From the NCBI GenBank assembly GCA_020086605.1, contig JACBWW010000004.1, positions 37,676,618 to 37,740,617 on the forward strand: DNA of 64,000 nucleotides, read 5' to 3'. Positions 38,087 through 51,330 of the stretch are shown here, piece by piece. The translations under genes were made by a program, and so were the position numbers. The DNA comes from Lanius collurio. Its lineage: Eukaryota > Chordata > Aves > Passeriformes > Laniidae. Each line of letters begins with the position of its first letter. Position 1 is the stretch's first letter. The notes under the pieces are model-generated. The model had not been told where the DNA came from and did not search any database. It saw only the letters and a list, made by a program, of their open reading frames with translations.

Positions 38087-38128
38087 TGGGTTAGATAACT
38101 TCACTACTGAATGGGTTAGATAACTTCA
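38086..38128. repeat. 18-bp direct repeat, period 25
   Basis: ATGGGTTAGATAACTTCA occurs at 38086-38103 and again at 38111-38128. It starts exactly at the last base of the hairpin arm at 38064-38086. This reads as a recent 25-bp tandem duplication. Confidence 0.9.
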
Positions 38129-39513
38129 AAGAAGTTAAAGTCTCTTTTGAAGTCCAATGGTGAGCATTGGGAATAAAGGAATACTTGGTTTCCATGTACC
38201 TTTTTTTTTTTTTTTTTAAATATATGACTCTTGGAAAAGAAACTTAAAACATGTAAGTTAAGCCCATCACTTTTGAGCAGTCGGGAATAAAAACATATTG
38301 ATACATAAAACCACAAGCTTACTAAACAAAGAAACAGAAACACATCTGGTATTCACTAAGCCTGTTGGCATGTGCCAGTGAATTTGCAGGCAGGCCTGGA
38401 AACAGCCAGGCTCATGAAACCTACATTTTTAGAACTACAGCAGTTGTCCTATAAATTATTCTGCATCTAGGTCTACATAAATAGCAAAGACAGATGCACA
38501 ACGCTAGTGCCAGTTTTACAAAACATTATTCCAGTCAGCAAGATGCTGCAATAAATAGGTTAATCATTTTTAATGTCTTTGATATTCATCATAGCAACAT
38601 TAATCAAGATGAATTAATTTGGAGTTAATGCGACTTCCTTGTGAATTGCCAATGGTATTTACTTGTAAACTCAGTTTTTGAGGACATATTCAATCTCTTT
38701 CATTCTCAAAACCAACCTTGCTTTCTACACTATTCCACATGAACTATGGACTTCCATACTACTGTTGATACTGATGCTTGGTGATCTTTTCCTCTCTAAT
38801 CATTTTTTGGTTTTATTGATACCTACCAGAATAATGGTCCATCCAGTGCTTCTCCTTTGAGTTTTTTTCCCAAAAATGCTGGTAAAATTTTTTTCACCCG
38901 ATTTACTAGTCCATTGCTGGAAAGCCACATGACTGATTTTGCCTGCAGAAAAATATTACTTTTTTTAATTGTCTCAAATACTATCAGATAAATAAAGTTC
39001 CTCATACATAATATGGAAGTAACTAGAAGAACTTTTTCATTTCAACTAATAGTTGTCTCTAAATATGAAATACACGTTACTGAGTTTCATTAGTCATATT
39101 TTTAGTGAAATTAAATCATTAGAACATGGGAATTAACCACATCAAAAAGAAGCCAGAATATAAAGTAGAAAACAGTTCAATGCCTTCTTAAGTACTGTCC
39201 ATACTGAAAAATGCAACTACTGGTCTGGTACAGAAGAAAGAGAAAAAAACATTAAGAAACCAAAAATCAAAGCCCAAAACTCTCAAGTTCCTGTTCAATA
39301 CCTCCATAAATTAAACATTCTTTGTGGCTCTGGATCAATGTTCACTATATTTCCTTAAAAAAAATACTAGGTTTAACAAAAAGTTCCGATACATTATTTT
39401 AAAAATCTTTTATAGTTAGAACATTTCAGAATCCTGCCACAGTGGGCTCTTTTCTGAGGTTTCCAAATCTCACTCACAATGAGTTTTTAGCAGCAGACAA
39501 CAAGTGTTACTGT

Positions 39514-39549
39514 ATATACACACACATATATATATGTGTGTGTGTGTGT
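39514..39549. repeat. CA/TA/TG microsatellite forming a 26-bp palindrome
   Basis: A CA run, a short TA run and a TG run lie in series. ACACACACATATA at 39518-39530 and TATATGTGTGTGT at 39531-39543 are exact complements, so the repeat can fold on itself or extrude. Confidence 0.9.
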
Positions 39550-40773
39550 AGCTATGTGCATGTTTTAAATTGTTTTTGTATCACGGTTCATAAGTTTGAG
39601 GAACAGTTTTGTTTTCTAAGTGCAATATTGTGGCATATAGATGTACCTGAAAAGGAGGCCTCAGGTTTTGTCCCAGGTTTTGCAGTTTGGTCCACTGAAG
39701 CCAAAAGTTCCATTTCAAATTGCCCTTAAAGAAGGAAAAATTAATTATGATAAAATATTAAATGCATTTTATCTAATAAAAAATGTAGTGAAAATTTCAA
39801 AATGAGGCTAAAGAATTGCTTGCAGACTGTGTATGTTGTATAACTGTAAAACAGATATTGATTTCTAGTGTTCTCATTGCCTTCCTCTAAAACCAGTTAA
39901 ACATTAGGTAATTAAAATAAAAATTTGCATTAAATTCTAAATGAACAAACATGGAATTAATGAAAAGGTTGCTCTAATCAATCGTCTCTCTTGGAGTAGT
40001 TAAAATTCTTTTGATTTATGTCAAATTGTTGCCTAGAGAGAATATCAAATCTTATTAATGGTAGAATTGAAAATAAAGAACAAAAAAGCTACAATAACAC
40101 CATGTAGAATTCACACCATTTTCTCGTCTCCTGAATTTATTGTCCTTTTTTTTTATTTGTCTTCGTTAACTCACAAGTACCATAGAAGCAATAACTGAAA
40201 TGGAAGCAGGGTAGAGACATCTTAGGAGGTACATCAAATCTGAAAGTGCAAATGCCATCACTTGCAGCGTTCAATTCAGTTTCAGAATCACAGCCTTGCA
40301 GTTCTGACCAAAGACAGAGGCCAAGACTGCAGTCACCAGGAAGCAAGAATATATTGAAGAAGCACATAGAGGCCTGGTGAGATTTGAAGAGTGGGAAGCA
40401 AAAAGCAGAGGAGAATGCATTTTCCAAGGGTTATCTACAACTGCACACAGAATATATCAATATGAATATATTGTATGAACAAGCAGGAAGCATTCACTGA
40501 GTTCACAGGGATCTCTGTTCAATGTTCAAGCATTTTCTAATTCATAGATTGGGTATAACCAGAGATATCTCCTTGGGAACAACCAGGTCAGGTGAGCTAT
40601 CAAACAGCACATTCTAATGACTGCACCAAAGTTCTGCACACCTGTAAAGGTGCTACTGAAAGCAGAAGGATGTTAAATATCCCAGGGAATACTAACTGAT
40701 TCTTTTCTAGATATTTTAATATGCTATGGAATGAATTCATAAGCTAAAGGGAATCCTGCTATGATGTGTTTGG

Positions 40774-40800
40774 TTTTTTTGGTTTTTTTTTTTTTTTTTT
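40774..40800. repeat. T-rich run with an 18-base poly(T) tract
   Basis: T7, GG, then T18. It is followed on plus by 'aaag' and then A/C-rich sequence. Confidence 0.85.
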
Positions 40801-43800
40801 AAAGTCTAAAAGGAAAGGAAAAAACCCAGACAAAAAAAACCCCAAACAACCATCACCTTTCCAGTAATCAAACAGTATTTTTTTCTTTTTGTACAATAGA
40901 TGCAAGAACCATTGATTACTTATCAAAGAGCAGGCTAATTTGTTGAGGACTGTGAAAAAAATCATTACAAGGCTTGAAATATTAGGAGAGTCCCCTTGAA
41001 AAGTACATTTTAAAAACAGCAATTCAAGTGAGGTTTTATAGATTTTCAGTTTATCTGGTATTTTGAGCAATAGGCTTTGAAAAGTCACTGCTATCACATG
41101 GAATATGATTTAATTTTATAAAACTGTAACTAATACATGCTTGTTCATTTCATGTTGCCCTTATATCTGCCTTCTAGATTTCTAAATGCTCTTGAACTCT
41201 GGTTTATGATGTCATAGAGTCTCCATTATTAATCTGTGGGGAATTATAAGACATAACTACTGTTAAGAGACATCTAGAGAATAAACACTTCAAAACTGAG
41301 TGGTTAAAAATACAAATTGAATTTACACAGATCAAAACAACTAAGAATAAATTTCACAGTTTTGTCATTTAACTTCTATTAAAACTGCTTTTAGCAAGCT
41401 TTATCATACACAACTATACTCCACATACAAGTACAAGCATGTGCTTTTATTAAATTTAAATTTTATTTCTCATCCAAGTTTTAAGACACTTTCTTTAAAG
41501 AACCCCGAACAAACAAAAGAACAATAACAGAAATCCCCAAAACCACCAACACCTCTCCACTAAAAAAAGAAATCAAACAAAAATAAAACTAAAACCCTAC
41601 TGCTGATATTTTTCAATTGACATGCATGTATCTGTGTGTATTTCTTAAAAAAAAAATAAGTAGTTCTGGCTTAGCAGAAGAATATGTGGTACATAATTAG
41701 AAGGAGGAATTGACACTATGAAATGAGCAAAAGAGATTGGTGTTTGCAATGTCACATATTTAGAGCAGAGGCTGAATTTTGATTCCTTTGACTGTCAAGA
41801 CCCACTATGTCCTTTGCTTAATAGTAACCAACTTTGCTTTCTTCCTGCCTCAAGAGAGAGAGAAAATAAATAAAAGTAAGGGGGGAGAAGAAATAAGGAA
41901 AATATATGAAAATTATTATTTTTATTTGTTTAATTTCTATTCTGCTCCAGGTAGCACAGCTACTTTCTGCTTCAGAATCTCAGTAACAAGAGGGAATTTT
42001 TCCACAAAGAGGGCAACAGTCAGAAAACAACTCTACCCACTGATGTATTTGAGTGAGGGGCCTAGGTTATGGTGTTCATTTTGAACTAAAGCAAAGTTCA
42101 GTAATAATGCATGACAACCTGCTTGTTTCACAAACCTGTCATAGAACAGGAATATTTTCTTTCTCAAAACCCAGGCTTCCTAAATCTCAGACCTCCACTG
42201 TGATAAATGAACACATACTGTATCTGAGACACAGATTTGCTCTTACACCAGGAAAAAAAACCAAAACAAAACACAAAACACCCTAACAGTTTTAGGTCCC
42301 TCAGCTTGGGAATTTCTCATGGTGCACTTCAGTTCCTCATATATCAATGAACTAGCAGAACAATTGCAAACTATCAACATCTAAATCTCTCAAAAATACC
42401 TAAGGCTGGAGCAGGTATTTTGTAACTATGACTGAACACTTCACTGCTAGACAACTCCACAGTGAATTGTCTCAGGCTGTGTGAGCTGGAGTAAATCATA
42501 GAACTGTTTTGAGTTACAATATGGGGACAGCCACATAGACTGTTCATAAAGGCACCTTTGTTTCTTTTCCTGACTTCATCTAAATTTCTTGGCTGCTCAA
42601 AGGCATAGTCTAAAGAACTGCCCTCAATTTTCATGGAGACAATTAATGAATAAATAAACAAATTATAAATCCCCTGAAACAACAACAAAATTACAAATGA
42701 ACAAAAAGTTCACCATTCAAAAACAAGAAACCCATAAACCTATGCAAAATGTATTAAGAAGAAAATTGTTCGCAGTGAAGGGGTCCAATTTTCATGTTGT
42801 AATTTTTGAGGATGGCATGAGTTTGAAAGAGAAAGCAATAGTCTTTATTTGAGTTTCATGATGTAAACAAAAGAACTCCATAGATCTAAACATGATGTTC
42901 CTTTAAATAGACTGTCATTGCTAAATTCTTTCTTGCTAAAGATCATTAGAGAATTTTATGCCCATAGAGAAAGTAAGATTTCCCTACAGAAATAATTAGA
43001 GTCTGATGCAGTCATTGTTTTGGTCTGCTAGTTTGTAGACTACATTTTGTACCTCAAAGTAAATAGCAGGTACAATTGGTTTTCAGTGGAATAAGAAAGG
43101 CCATTCCCTCAGGTACTGCATTTCCGATGATCCATGAAAAAGGTTTGTAATGAGCTGGCAATTGACATTGATTATCATTTAAAGGCAGTGAAAACGTACA
43201 AAATGTGCTGCAAAGTTTTCACTGCTAAGTGACATCCACAACAGTGAGGGGCAGAATTTGTGCTTCCTTGAAAGAGAGGTATGAATTTCAAACACCACGT
43301 GTCTCCATTACTTTCTGTCCAGAGGCAGTGGTGCTGTGCGAAAATTTGGGAAATAAAAAGTTTTTTGTTCCTTCTTGTTTTAGAATTATGGTGAAATCAC
43401 TACCTTGTATTCAGTGGGTGAGATGTCAGGTTACAAATTCACAGGTAGACAGCAGTATTTCTGTGCCACATATTGGCAGGACGCTGGCAGCTGATTGCAT
43501 TCTTCATTCTCAGTCACTCAGTCGTGTCTCTATCAGAGTAGCCCACACCTCACTGTCACACAATTTGCTGACCCTGGAGATTGCTGACATTCTAAATACA
43601 GACTGACACCTGTTGTTTTCAGGACACTTGATGTTAAAAATGGATGAAAAGTTGTTTTGGGGAGATCAGACTTACTTTTTGCAATTTGAAGTTGAGCAGC
43701 TTCATCAGCCTGCCATTACAGGATAGTGCCAGCCCTTCCATTGCCCCATTAGCTGCCCTGCCATTCCTTGTGTCAGTAATACAGTGAGGGCTCTGATGGT

Positions 43801-45130
43801 TTCTCCTTCATCCAGCCTTTACTCAGTATCAATTTCCAGCCCCAGAAAGAGCTAAAGGAGAATGCAGTTCAGTTGCCTGAGTTAGCATTTTCAAAACCAG
43901 CATGACTTAAAATCCATAATATTCTCCATGCTCTGTATTTGAGATTCAAAACAAGAATTGGAAATAATAGGCAACACGGTGGGGTGGTGGGGTACCACAT
44001 CTGAATCTCATGAGATAGGAAGGTACAATTAGATCATAATAAGTGATAAAACTAGCTCATTTTGGAAAGCAACACTCCTTCTGCAAGCTGTTCCTTGTAT
44101 TAAAATTGCATGTTAAGTTACAGTATGTAACTATGTTTTTGTATCTGGTTGAGTATTCTTCTTTTTATTCTTCCAGTTGCCCTGGAAGCCTGTGTTTGGA
44201 AGGCAATTTCACTGATGGGGGAAGTTATTTTGCATAATAGTGTATCATTGTCTAATGAATTGCAGTCTCTCACTTGAAGGGCAGACAGGGTGAGAGGTAA
44301 CAAGGTTCAGCAGAGGAAACAATAACTTAGAATGCAGTACATTTTAAATAAAATAGGACACCACAGAGAAACTGTGCCTTCTATCAGCAGAAGCATCAAC
44401 AGGGCAAAAAGTTAACAAGGTGTACCAAGTAGGACAAGAAGAATGTTGGATGTTTAAGTCTCCCATATTTCCCCTGTGCTGATCTTTTTCACTGTTGCAT
44501 TGAATCACAAAGAGGGTTGTAAAACATGCAGGAGAAGAGCTCCTGTTCATTGTCCCCTGAAGAATTTTGTTTCACATTGGTCTTCTGTTTGTATTTTTTT
44601 TTGTTTATACAAGTGTAAAATATGTTTGAGCTCAGTCACTAATAACGTCTTTATAAATGGTTACAAAAATAACAATACAGTAAACTGTATTCCTGGTTCA
44701 ATACTTCCTATTGCTTGCTGTCAAGTTTGTGCTTCAGAAATAGGACATTAATGATGTTGCTCACAATTAGGATGTCAGGGCAAAACACTCATGCATACAG
44801 AGCAAAAATTGTGTATGAAATAGCCTAACATTTTCTTTTTCAACATTTTCTTTTTCTTTCCTTTTTTTTTTTAATCAGTGAAACATCAGAGCTTCCATGG
44901 AGCACCTCTATGAGTGTAGAGAAAGAAGTCATGCATTTTAATGATTTAGGCCCTTAACCATATGTGTAAGGCACTTAACTAAATCAAAGAGGTTTCATTA
45001 AGAAATTATTTCTAGAAAGAAAAAGTGTGTCTGTAATTATTATTTCATTATTAATAGAACCCCTTACAATTTCAATTTTTACATATTTCAGGGGTGATTT
45101 TCAACTAAAAGATGAATTCCAAGCATTTTG

Positions 45131-45360
45131 CTGTTTCGGCCAGCTACCAGCACTGTTTTTGTGCTCCTCCCTGCAGCAGCCAAGCCCTCGGGGACCCGCG
45201 GGCAGCCTGGCCCCACCTCCGCAATCCCCACCATCAGCTCCTTGACTGCAACTCAGGTCAGCGCACGTATCGATTGCAGGGCAAGTGCTGGTGCTCAGCT
45301 GAATCCCACGGGAGTATAATCAGCGATGCTCAAACCACCGTTACACGGTATTGAGAGTCC
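45131..45360. other. CpG-dense GC-rich patch of unknown origin
   Basis: About 230 bases hold roughly ten CpG sites, among them 'ggacccgcgggcagc' near 45190-45205, 'cagcgcacgtatcgattg' near 45259-45277, and 'accgttacacgg' near 45339-45350. Flanks for kilobases on both sides are AT-rich and CpG-poor. All three plus frames stay open for long spans: 45027-45245, 45112-45354 and 45128-45319. One includes LQGKCWCSAESHG, but I assign no domain. A TTTCAG acceptor-like site ends at 45091 and CAG/GTCAGC lies near 45256. It could be a young retroposed piece, an exon, or a small unmethylated regulatory patch. Confidence 0.35.
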
Positions 45361-48300
45361 TCTCAGGTTAATAAAGCAGAAGAATGGACAGTTTCTGGCT
45401 CCAACAGGCTGAAATTTCAGGCACCTGCACAGGCTGTGGGATTATGACAGTTTTAGGGTTTCATTTGTAGGTGCCTCTAGGAGCTTTTCTAGCATCTATG
45501 AAGACAGGATTTTGTGGTCCATTATTATAGTGTGTTGCATTTATGTAATATTTCAGTTGTGAAAGGAATGAAAAAAAAAATAGTTTTCCAAAGGAAGATA
45601 ATTCAGAATTAGGAATCTGAAATAATAGTCATGAAATACAATAAAGTACTGCTACTGAGTGAACATCCAATAGTTTCAAAATGTAGATCTAAACCAACCT
45701 AAATTATCTTTCTATATTAATTAGGTTTAAATTTAAGTTTAAAAATGAAAGGAACTAAATAATATCCTAGTATTAGCAGATACTTTTCAATTATAAAATT
45801 GTCTTCCATTGGGCCTTTATAATGAATATTTTATCAAACCTCCCTTCAACATGTACTACTACTTGTTTGGCTGTAGTGGCTTCTCAGTCCTCCTGTATTT
45901 GCAATCATCAAATGAAAAGTAATAATAATAATAAAAACAACTCCAGACCATAAGTTCAAGCTGATGGAAAGGTTTTTCCTTTTTTGGCTTTGATAATGTG
46001 ACAATATGAATAAAATCTAAATGGGACTGAACTCCCTGAAGCAGGCTTCTTACATATATGCAAGTGTCTGAGCCCTTCACAATAATCAAGACTATGGATT
46101 CTTTTCTCATGCCATCTGAAGTGGGGCACAACATTAATGAAGTTCTAAAATACCAGTATTGTAAAGCACCCTTACTAACATTAGGTCAAACTCTAAAGAC
46201 ACATTTTTTAATTGCCAGATTTTTCCATTCTTTTCTCAATTAAAATGTGATATCAAATGCTTTACACCTAATACATCTTTTCCATTAATAAACTGAACTT
46301 ACAGTTTTAATGATAGCTTAATAATATAGAATGTTACATGAATAAAATATATTAAAGTCCTTTGATTTGTGGAGATGTGGAATATTTCCTTAATTCATAG
46401 GAAATCTCTGGAGTAAAAGGAAAATAGTTTCACAGGTACACAGTGTTCAAAAGAGATGATCTTATACTGCAAGAGTGGCTTTATGCTGTAATAAAATCTC
46501 TATCACACATATGGAGGAGTTCTACATATTGCCTTGCCAGAAGCTGCAGTTTGCTGAGAAAATTAGGAAAACGGTAAGTAGAGGTCAAAACCACTTAAAC
46601 TTGCACACAGCTCTTTGCAGATGGAACACTAGGACTGGTTATTTCAAACATTTTTTAATCTTTTCCAATGCCAAAAAAAAAACCAAAAAAACCACCTGCT
46701 GTTTTTAATGATACACTGTTTGAGGTATACATATCAGAATTTGTGGAGACTTTATGTATCACATATCAATGTGGCTAAATACAAGTTCACACAACTCTTC
46801 TTCTTTGTGGGTGTAAGCATCTAAAACACCTCAACACCCCATCCACACAAGAGCTTTACTTTCTCCCTGGAGTTATCTTTTTTTTTTTTTAAATCACATT
46901 TTCATTAACAGTGTTTGCATAAAGGCCAGGAGTAATGATGAAATATATTAAGATTGCAAATGGGAGGAACACTGTTACTGAAAAACAAAACAAACCTAGC
47001 AAAAACCCCCAAAATTAGTTAACTTTGAGGTTACTTGATACTACAGGGACAAAGGTTGAAAATGTAGTGACACTGCATTCAAAATTCAGCACCTGAAGGT
47101 ACTACAGCTAAAGTATTGTTCTAAGGTGATGAATTTGTAGAGAAAGAGCCAAAAGAAAAACAAAACAAATCAACATGAGGATACTGGTTAATCAGTGGCT
47201 GAATGTTAAACTTCATGGAGAAAATAAATGTAATCCTAGGATGTACTGTGCATTTTCTAGTAAGATATTTTCACCAAAGGAAGTTGATAATTACATTTTA
47301 CAGAGAATTGATAGGAGTTTTTATGTAATACTGTGTTCAACTTATGTATGTATACTTATATACACAAGCATATAACATATACATACATTTAAGAAAAAGG
47401 AAGTAATCAAGAGAATGCTAAGACTCCTAAATACAGTCCTTGGAGAGGTGCTCATTTAAAACCTCACTCATTTTGTGTTAACCTTGCAAATGAAAGACAG
47501 AAGAGGACTGGACTTTTATGTATAAATGTCCAAGGGAAAAAAAATTTCATAATTCAATAACAAATGTACAAAACCTCTTAACTATAAACTCTTTCTAAAT
47601 GCAGTTTTTAGTAAACTAGTCCCTGGAGTCAGAAAATAATGACATGATGGTATTTTGTAAATAGATCTATGAGCCATCTCTTTACATTGGAAAAGGTCTC
47701 TCTTTACGTAACTGAAAAGACAAAACCTTTCTCAATAAAATGATATATAAGAATTTTGCAGAAATTAAATTCAAGATCCTTTCCTACTAAAGACAAAAAG
47801 TTTTACTACAGCTATTTTCATATGTATAATCATAACCTTTTTTTCCCTTATTTTCTGACAACATAAAAAGAAATACTAAATAATATCTGGAAGAATGTGG
47901 GATAATGGTGTAGTAGCTACATAATTTTTTGAACACTCCCCCCTCCATACTGCTCTCTGGCCATTTAGGAAGATCAGCAGGTAAAAGGAAGCCATAGATC
48001 ACTCTCTGAATGCTTAGGTGCTGCTAATGAAGGATCAATCCCAAATGTAAAAATAAAGCCTAAAAGCTGTTCTCTTAGCACTTTTTTTCCATTTTGTCAT
48101 TTCACTATGAATTTTTTAACCATTTTATACCTCAGAATTTATCAGACATCTGTAGTAAAAGGTTTTACAATAATGAAAGTATTTAATTAGAGCAGATGTA
48201 TTATTTGAGTATTAGAGATGACAAAAATAATGTTTTGTTATTGGTCACAGATAGGTTCCTCACTTTTTCTAGCATACTTTAATTTAGAATAATTGTCTCT

Positions 48301-49479
48301 TGAAAGCTTGAGTCAGCCTCTGGTAGTTGTACTAAAAGCTGTTAGCAATCACCATCTACTTCTAGAACAAAGTGAACAAATCCAAAGCAGATGAGAAAAA
48401 TACTTGAGCTCATACAGGTATATGTAGGAATGTAGCTGCTCATAAATCCATCCATGCCTATCTTTGATAATTAATTAAAACTAATTCATCTGTCTAAAAG
48501 AAGCCAATCAGAACTCAAAACAGACAACATACAGAACCTTTTCCTATTCTACAGTGTCAGTCTTTGTAATCCCAGTTACTTAAGGACATTCTCACGTGCT
48601 GCAATGTTATTTTACTACACACATTCCAAACTTTTAAACTCAGGTTTGTCTTCACATAATCTGAGAAATACAATATTTGATCTTGCTTAGCTGAACCAGA
48701 AGAAGCAACAGTCAAGTTACTTTCTATACGGACACGAGATGCTTATATAGGTTCATATTTAAACATGCACTGCCACCTGTGGTCCAGGAAAGGGTTTTGA
48801 ACGTACTGTGCATTTGAAGATGCAGTATTGTTACTCCACTGCAGTGAATTAAAAAAAAAAAAAAAAAAAAAAAAAAGATTAAAAATGGAGTATTCGACCA
48901 AATGCAGTTCACATTTTATTTGACACAGCAAGGTTTTGTTTAAAATGTAAGACTTTGATTCTTATAAACAAAAGGCAAACAACCTCCAAACCCACTGAAC
49001 TTATGTCTTTTGACGTTAGACTTTATATGTAAGCAAGAAAAGACTAGGTATTGCACACAGAGCCTTGTCAGAATAACATCTTCACTAAGAACTTTTTTTT
49101 TTTTTGTAACACTTGCTTCATGAATTCTTCATGTGTTTACAACTGAAAGTAATCTTTGAGTAGAAATGGCTTTGCTAAATGATGCAGCATAAGCAGGTGC
49201 TGCTCATTTTCAATGCATAAAGTCTTCAATTGTTCACAGTTGCATATTTAAATCCAGAATGAAAGCAAATAGGTCAGACCAAGAAATGTGGCAGAACAGC
49301 TGAAGAGAGTACAAGAAGTAAAGAACGTCTCACTGCTGGCTCCTGCGAGCTACATTACCTTACCTCAAACTTTCACTCATCCATCTTCTGCCACCCACAT
49401 CTTCTCTACAACTTTAGTGAGCCTGAAATTTGCCTAAAAAGATGAGAAGCCTCCACCAGTTCTACACTTTCTAAGTAAG
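45361..49479. other. AT-rich noncoding sequence, nothing recognised
   Basis: No gene or mobile element. A short TAA repeat lies at 45919-45935. An inverted repeat ATGTATGTATA (47344-47354) / TATACATACAT (47378-47388) and an A/C-rich run at 46670-46695 are the only structures noted. Confidence 0.55.
48851..48876. repeat. Poly(A) tract of 26
   Basis: The longest homopolymer in the window. No retroposon body is recognisable upstream. Confidence 0.9.
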
Positions 49480-49960
49480 ACTCACTGTACCTCACAGCTG
49501 TCAGGGTCCTACCTGCATCAGCCGACCCTGCAGCCTCTCCTCCCTCAGGGCCTTGGTCTGATACGGTGCAGCTGTGAGACCTTGGAAGACGCTTCCATCA
49601 AAAGAACTATAGAAGCCTTGTCTACATTCTCCCATATGTCCTGTTTGGGAGCTGCATTAGACTCAGGCTTTTGTCCCTTCTGAAGGCTCATCCTTACCTG
49701 TGGCAGGTGTGTTTGTGCTCAGCTTTGTGCCTGGTCTTGGATTTGCTCTCTCACTGCAGATTTGGCCACTGAGCACTGAGCCTGTGGCTGATCTCCAGAT
49801 CTGCCCTGCCCTTCTTGTCAGGTGCACAGAATTGCATTCCTTACCTGGGAGGGCACTGCTCCTGTCTCTCCTGTCTCTCATCCTGGGCTTCCACCTCAAT
49901 TTTCTTCCCAGAGCAGCCACTTCTGCTGCTCCCTGGCATGAGCCTCTTGCATCGTAATTT
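49480..49960. repeat. C/T-rich, GC-elevated patch, probably dispersed repeat of unknown class
   Basis: Base composition changes sharply to C/T-rich on plus with many CTG, CCT and TGGC words, and returns to AT-rich after about 49960. Open frames on both strands (85 codons plus, 110 codons minus) follow from the composition. Its texture is that of an old LTR or other dispersed avian repeat, and I have a vague sense of having seen similar avian sequence, but I cannot name it. No terminal TG...CA pair or target duplication could be fixed. Confidence 0.3.
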
Positions 49961-51009
49961 TGAGAGACAAAAAGGAGACCTACAGACAGCTGCAAGGTAA
50001 AGCTATGAAAACAATTGCTGTTCTTGCCTGAATTTCTGGGTAGTAAGCATAAAATAATGGTTTTGTGTCTTAAAATCTAGTGTATACAGACAGCTACATT
50101 TTTATTGCTTAAGGCTAATAACTGGCATTTTGAAAGTGAAATTGTCACACTTATGAGTTTTAGGCCAAGAAAATTCTAATGTGCCTCACTGTTTTAGGAA
50201 ATGAATGAAAATCAATTGCTTTAGAACATAAAAACCTTAGAACATAAAAACTTATGTGCCTGAGGTAGACATCTGTCAACACATTCAGGTATATGGGTTT
50301 TTTACCATCTTTTAGAAAATTAACAATGAAAAGGTGACTTGTTTAAACTCTCAGGCTAAGTTAGATGTCAGTAATCTAGAACACTAAACACCCCCAAGAA
50401 TGTTTATTTAAATTTTATGATCTCTGTAAATATGTTCAGGCTTCCTGCGTCAAGTGGCTAAACTAACAAGGTGAGGTAGTCATAGATAGCAAAAGTTAAA
50501 ATCTGTTTCAGCTACAACCTTCCCTGCACTTAAAAAGGACCTGAAATAAAGTATTTTTCATGACACTAATTAATAGAAAAGAAACTGACTCCTCCTGTGC
50601 ATCCTGAGTTACTGTGTTGCAAAATATTCTCATGCATGTGTATGAAAAAAAAATTCAAAAAGACAAATTTTAACAATGAATACTAAACTCATTAGAAATT
50701 TCTTAGTGAAAAGCTTTCAGTTCAGGGTCAGTTCACACTACCTAAAATAAATACTAAGAGCAGCTGCTGACATTATCTCAATAGCTCAAACCTCGTGATC
50801 TGTAAAACTGAATACAAGATTTATAAGGTCAGATTTTATTTTATTAATATAAGTCCTTTGGAGAAGGATTAGAGGAGCAGATGAAAATAATAATAGTAAA
50901 AAAAAATTTAAACCCCCAAGAAACAAGGAAGGTGGCAGAGCTTGTTAGTGGTAGTTGATCTCCATTTTTCATCTGTAGAGCAGAAAAATAGGGGCTAATC
51001 TTTTTAAAG
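49961..51009. other. AT-rich noncoding sequence with a small tandem duplication
   Basis: Nothing recognised except a 16-bp unit TTAGAACATAAAAACC/T duplicated at 50221-50236 and 50237-50252. Confidence 0.6.
50221..50252. repeat. Two tandem copies of a 16-mer
   Basis: TTAGAACATAAAAAC plus C or T, twice in direct succession, one mismatch. Confidence 0.9.
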
Positions 51010-51330
51010 GAAACATTTCATTTAGGCTGGTGGGATGTGGGCCTGCTTGTGGAAGGCGGTGAGTGATGCCTTTGTATCACTTGTGTTTTTTCACTTTCCT
51101 TTATTTGTTAAAAGGTCTTTATCTTGAACCACAGTTTTTTCCTCACGTCTGCTCTTGCAGTTCTCTTCCCCATCGTGCTGGGGAAAACAAGGCAGAGGGG
51201 TGGGAAGGCAATGAGCAAGGGACTGTTCGATGCTTCATTGCCGGCTGTGTTCAGCTGACGACCAAGATAACGCCACAAATTATGCTCCTGATCCCTTTCC
51301 AGACCACCCCTGCTACAAGTGAAGTGTAAC
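51010..51330. repeat. GC-elevated, CpG-bearing patch, candidate retroelement remnant
   Basis: Mixed composition with CpG sites in 'catcgtgctgg', 'gttcgatgc', 'tgccggctg', 'gctgacgacc' and 'ataacgcc', unusual for this window. Open frames of 81-88 codons on both strands give no known domain. It may be part of an LTR, but this is uncertain. Confidence 0.25.

Larger units (their letters stand above)
38129..45130. other. AT-rich noncoding sequence, nothing recognised beyond simple repeats
   Basis: Seven kb with no gene or clear mobile element. Open frames reach 125 codons (43229-43606 plus), 112 (40759-41097 minus, partly low-complexity) and 104 (42374-42688 minus). None shows a recognisable domain. 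Around 43200-43880 the sequence is less AT-rich, which lengthens open frames there. A/C-rich stretches lie at 40800-40850, 41505-41600 and 42250-42285. A T run lies at 38201-38217. Confidence 0.55.

Noticed and set aside
43229..43606. Plus-strand open frame of 125 codons
   Set aside because: No domain, no clear splice signals, and the translation looks random. The local composition is less AT-rich, which lengthens open frames.
45112..45354. Possible thyroglobulin type-1-like CWC motif in the peptide GKCWCSAESHG
   Set aside because: Only the CWC is shared. The other cysteines and the spacing of that domain are absent.
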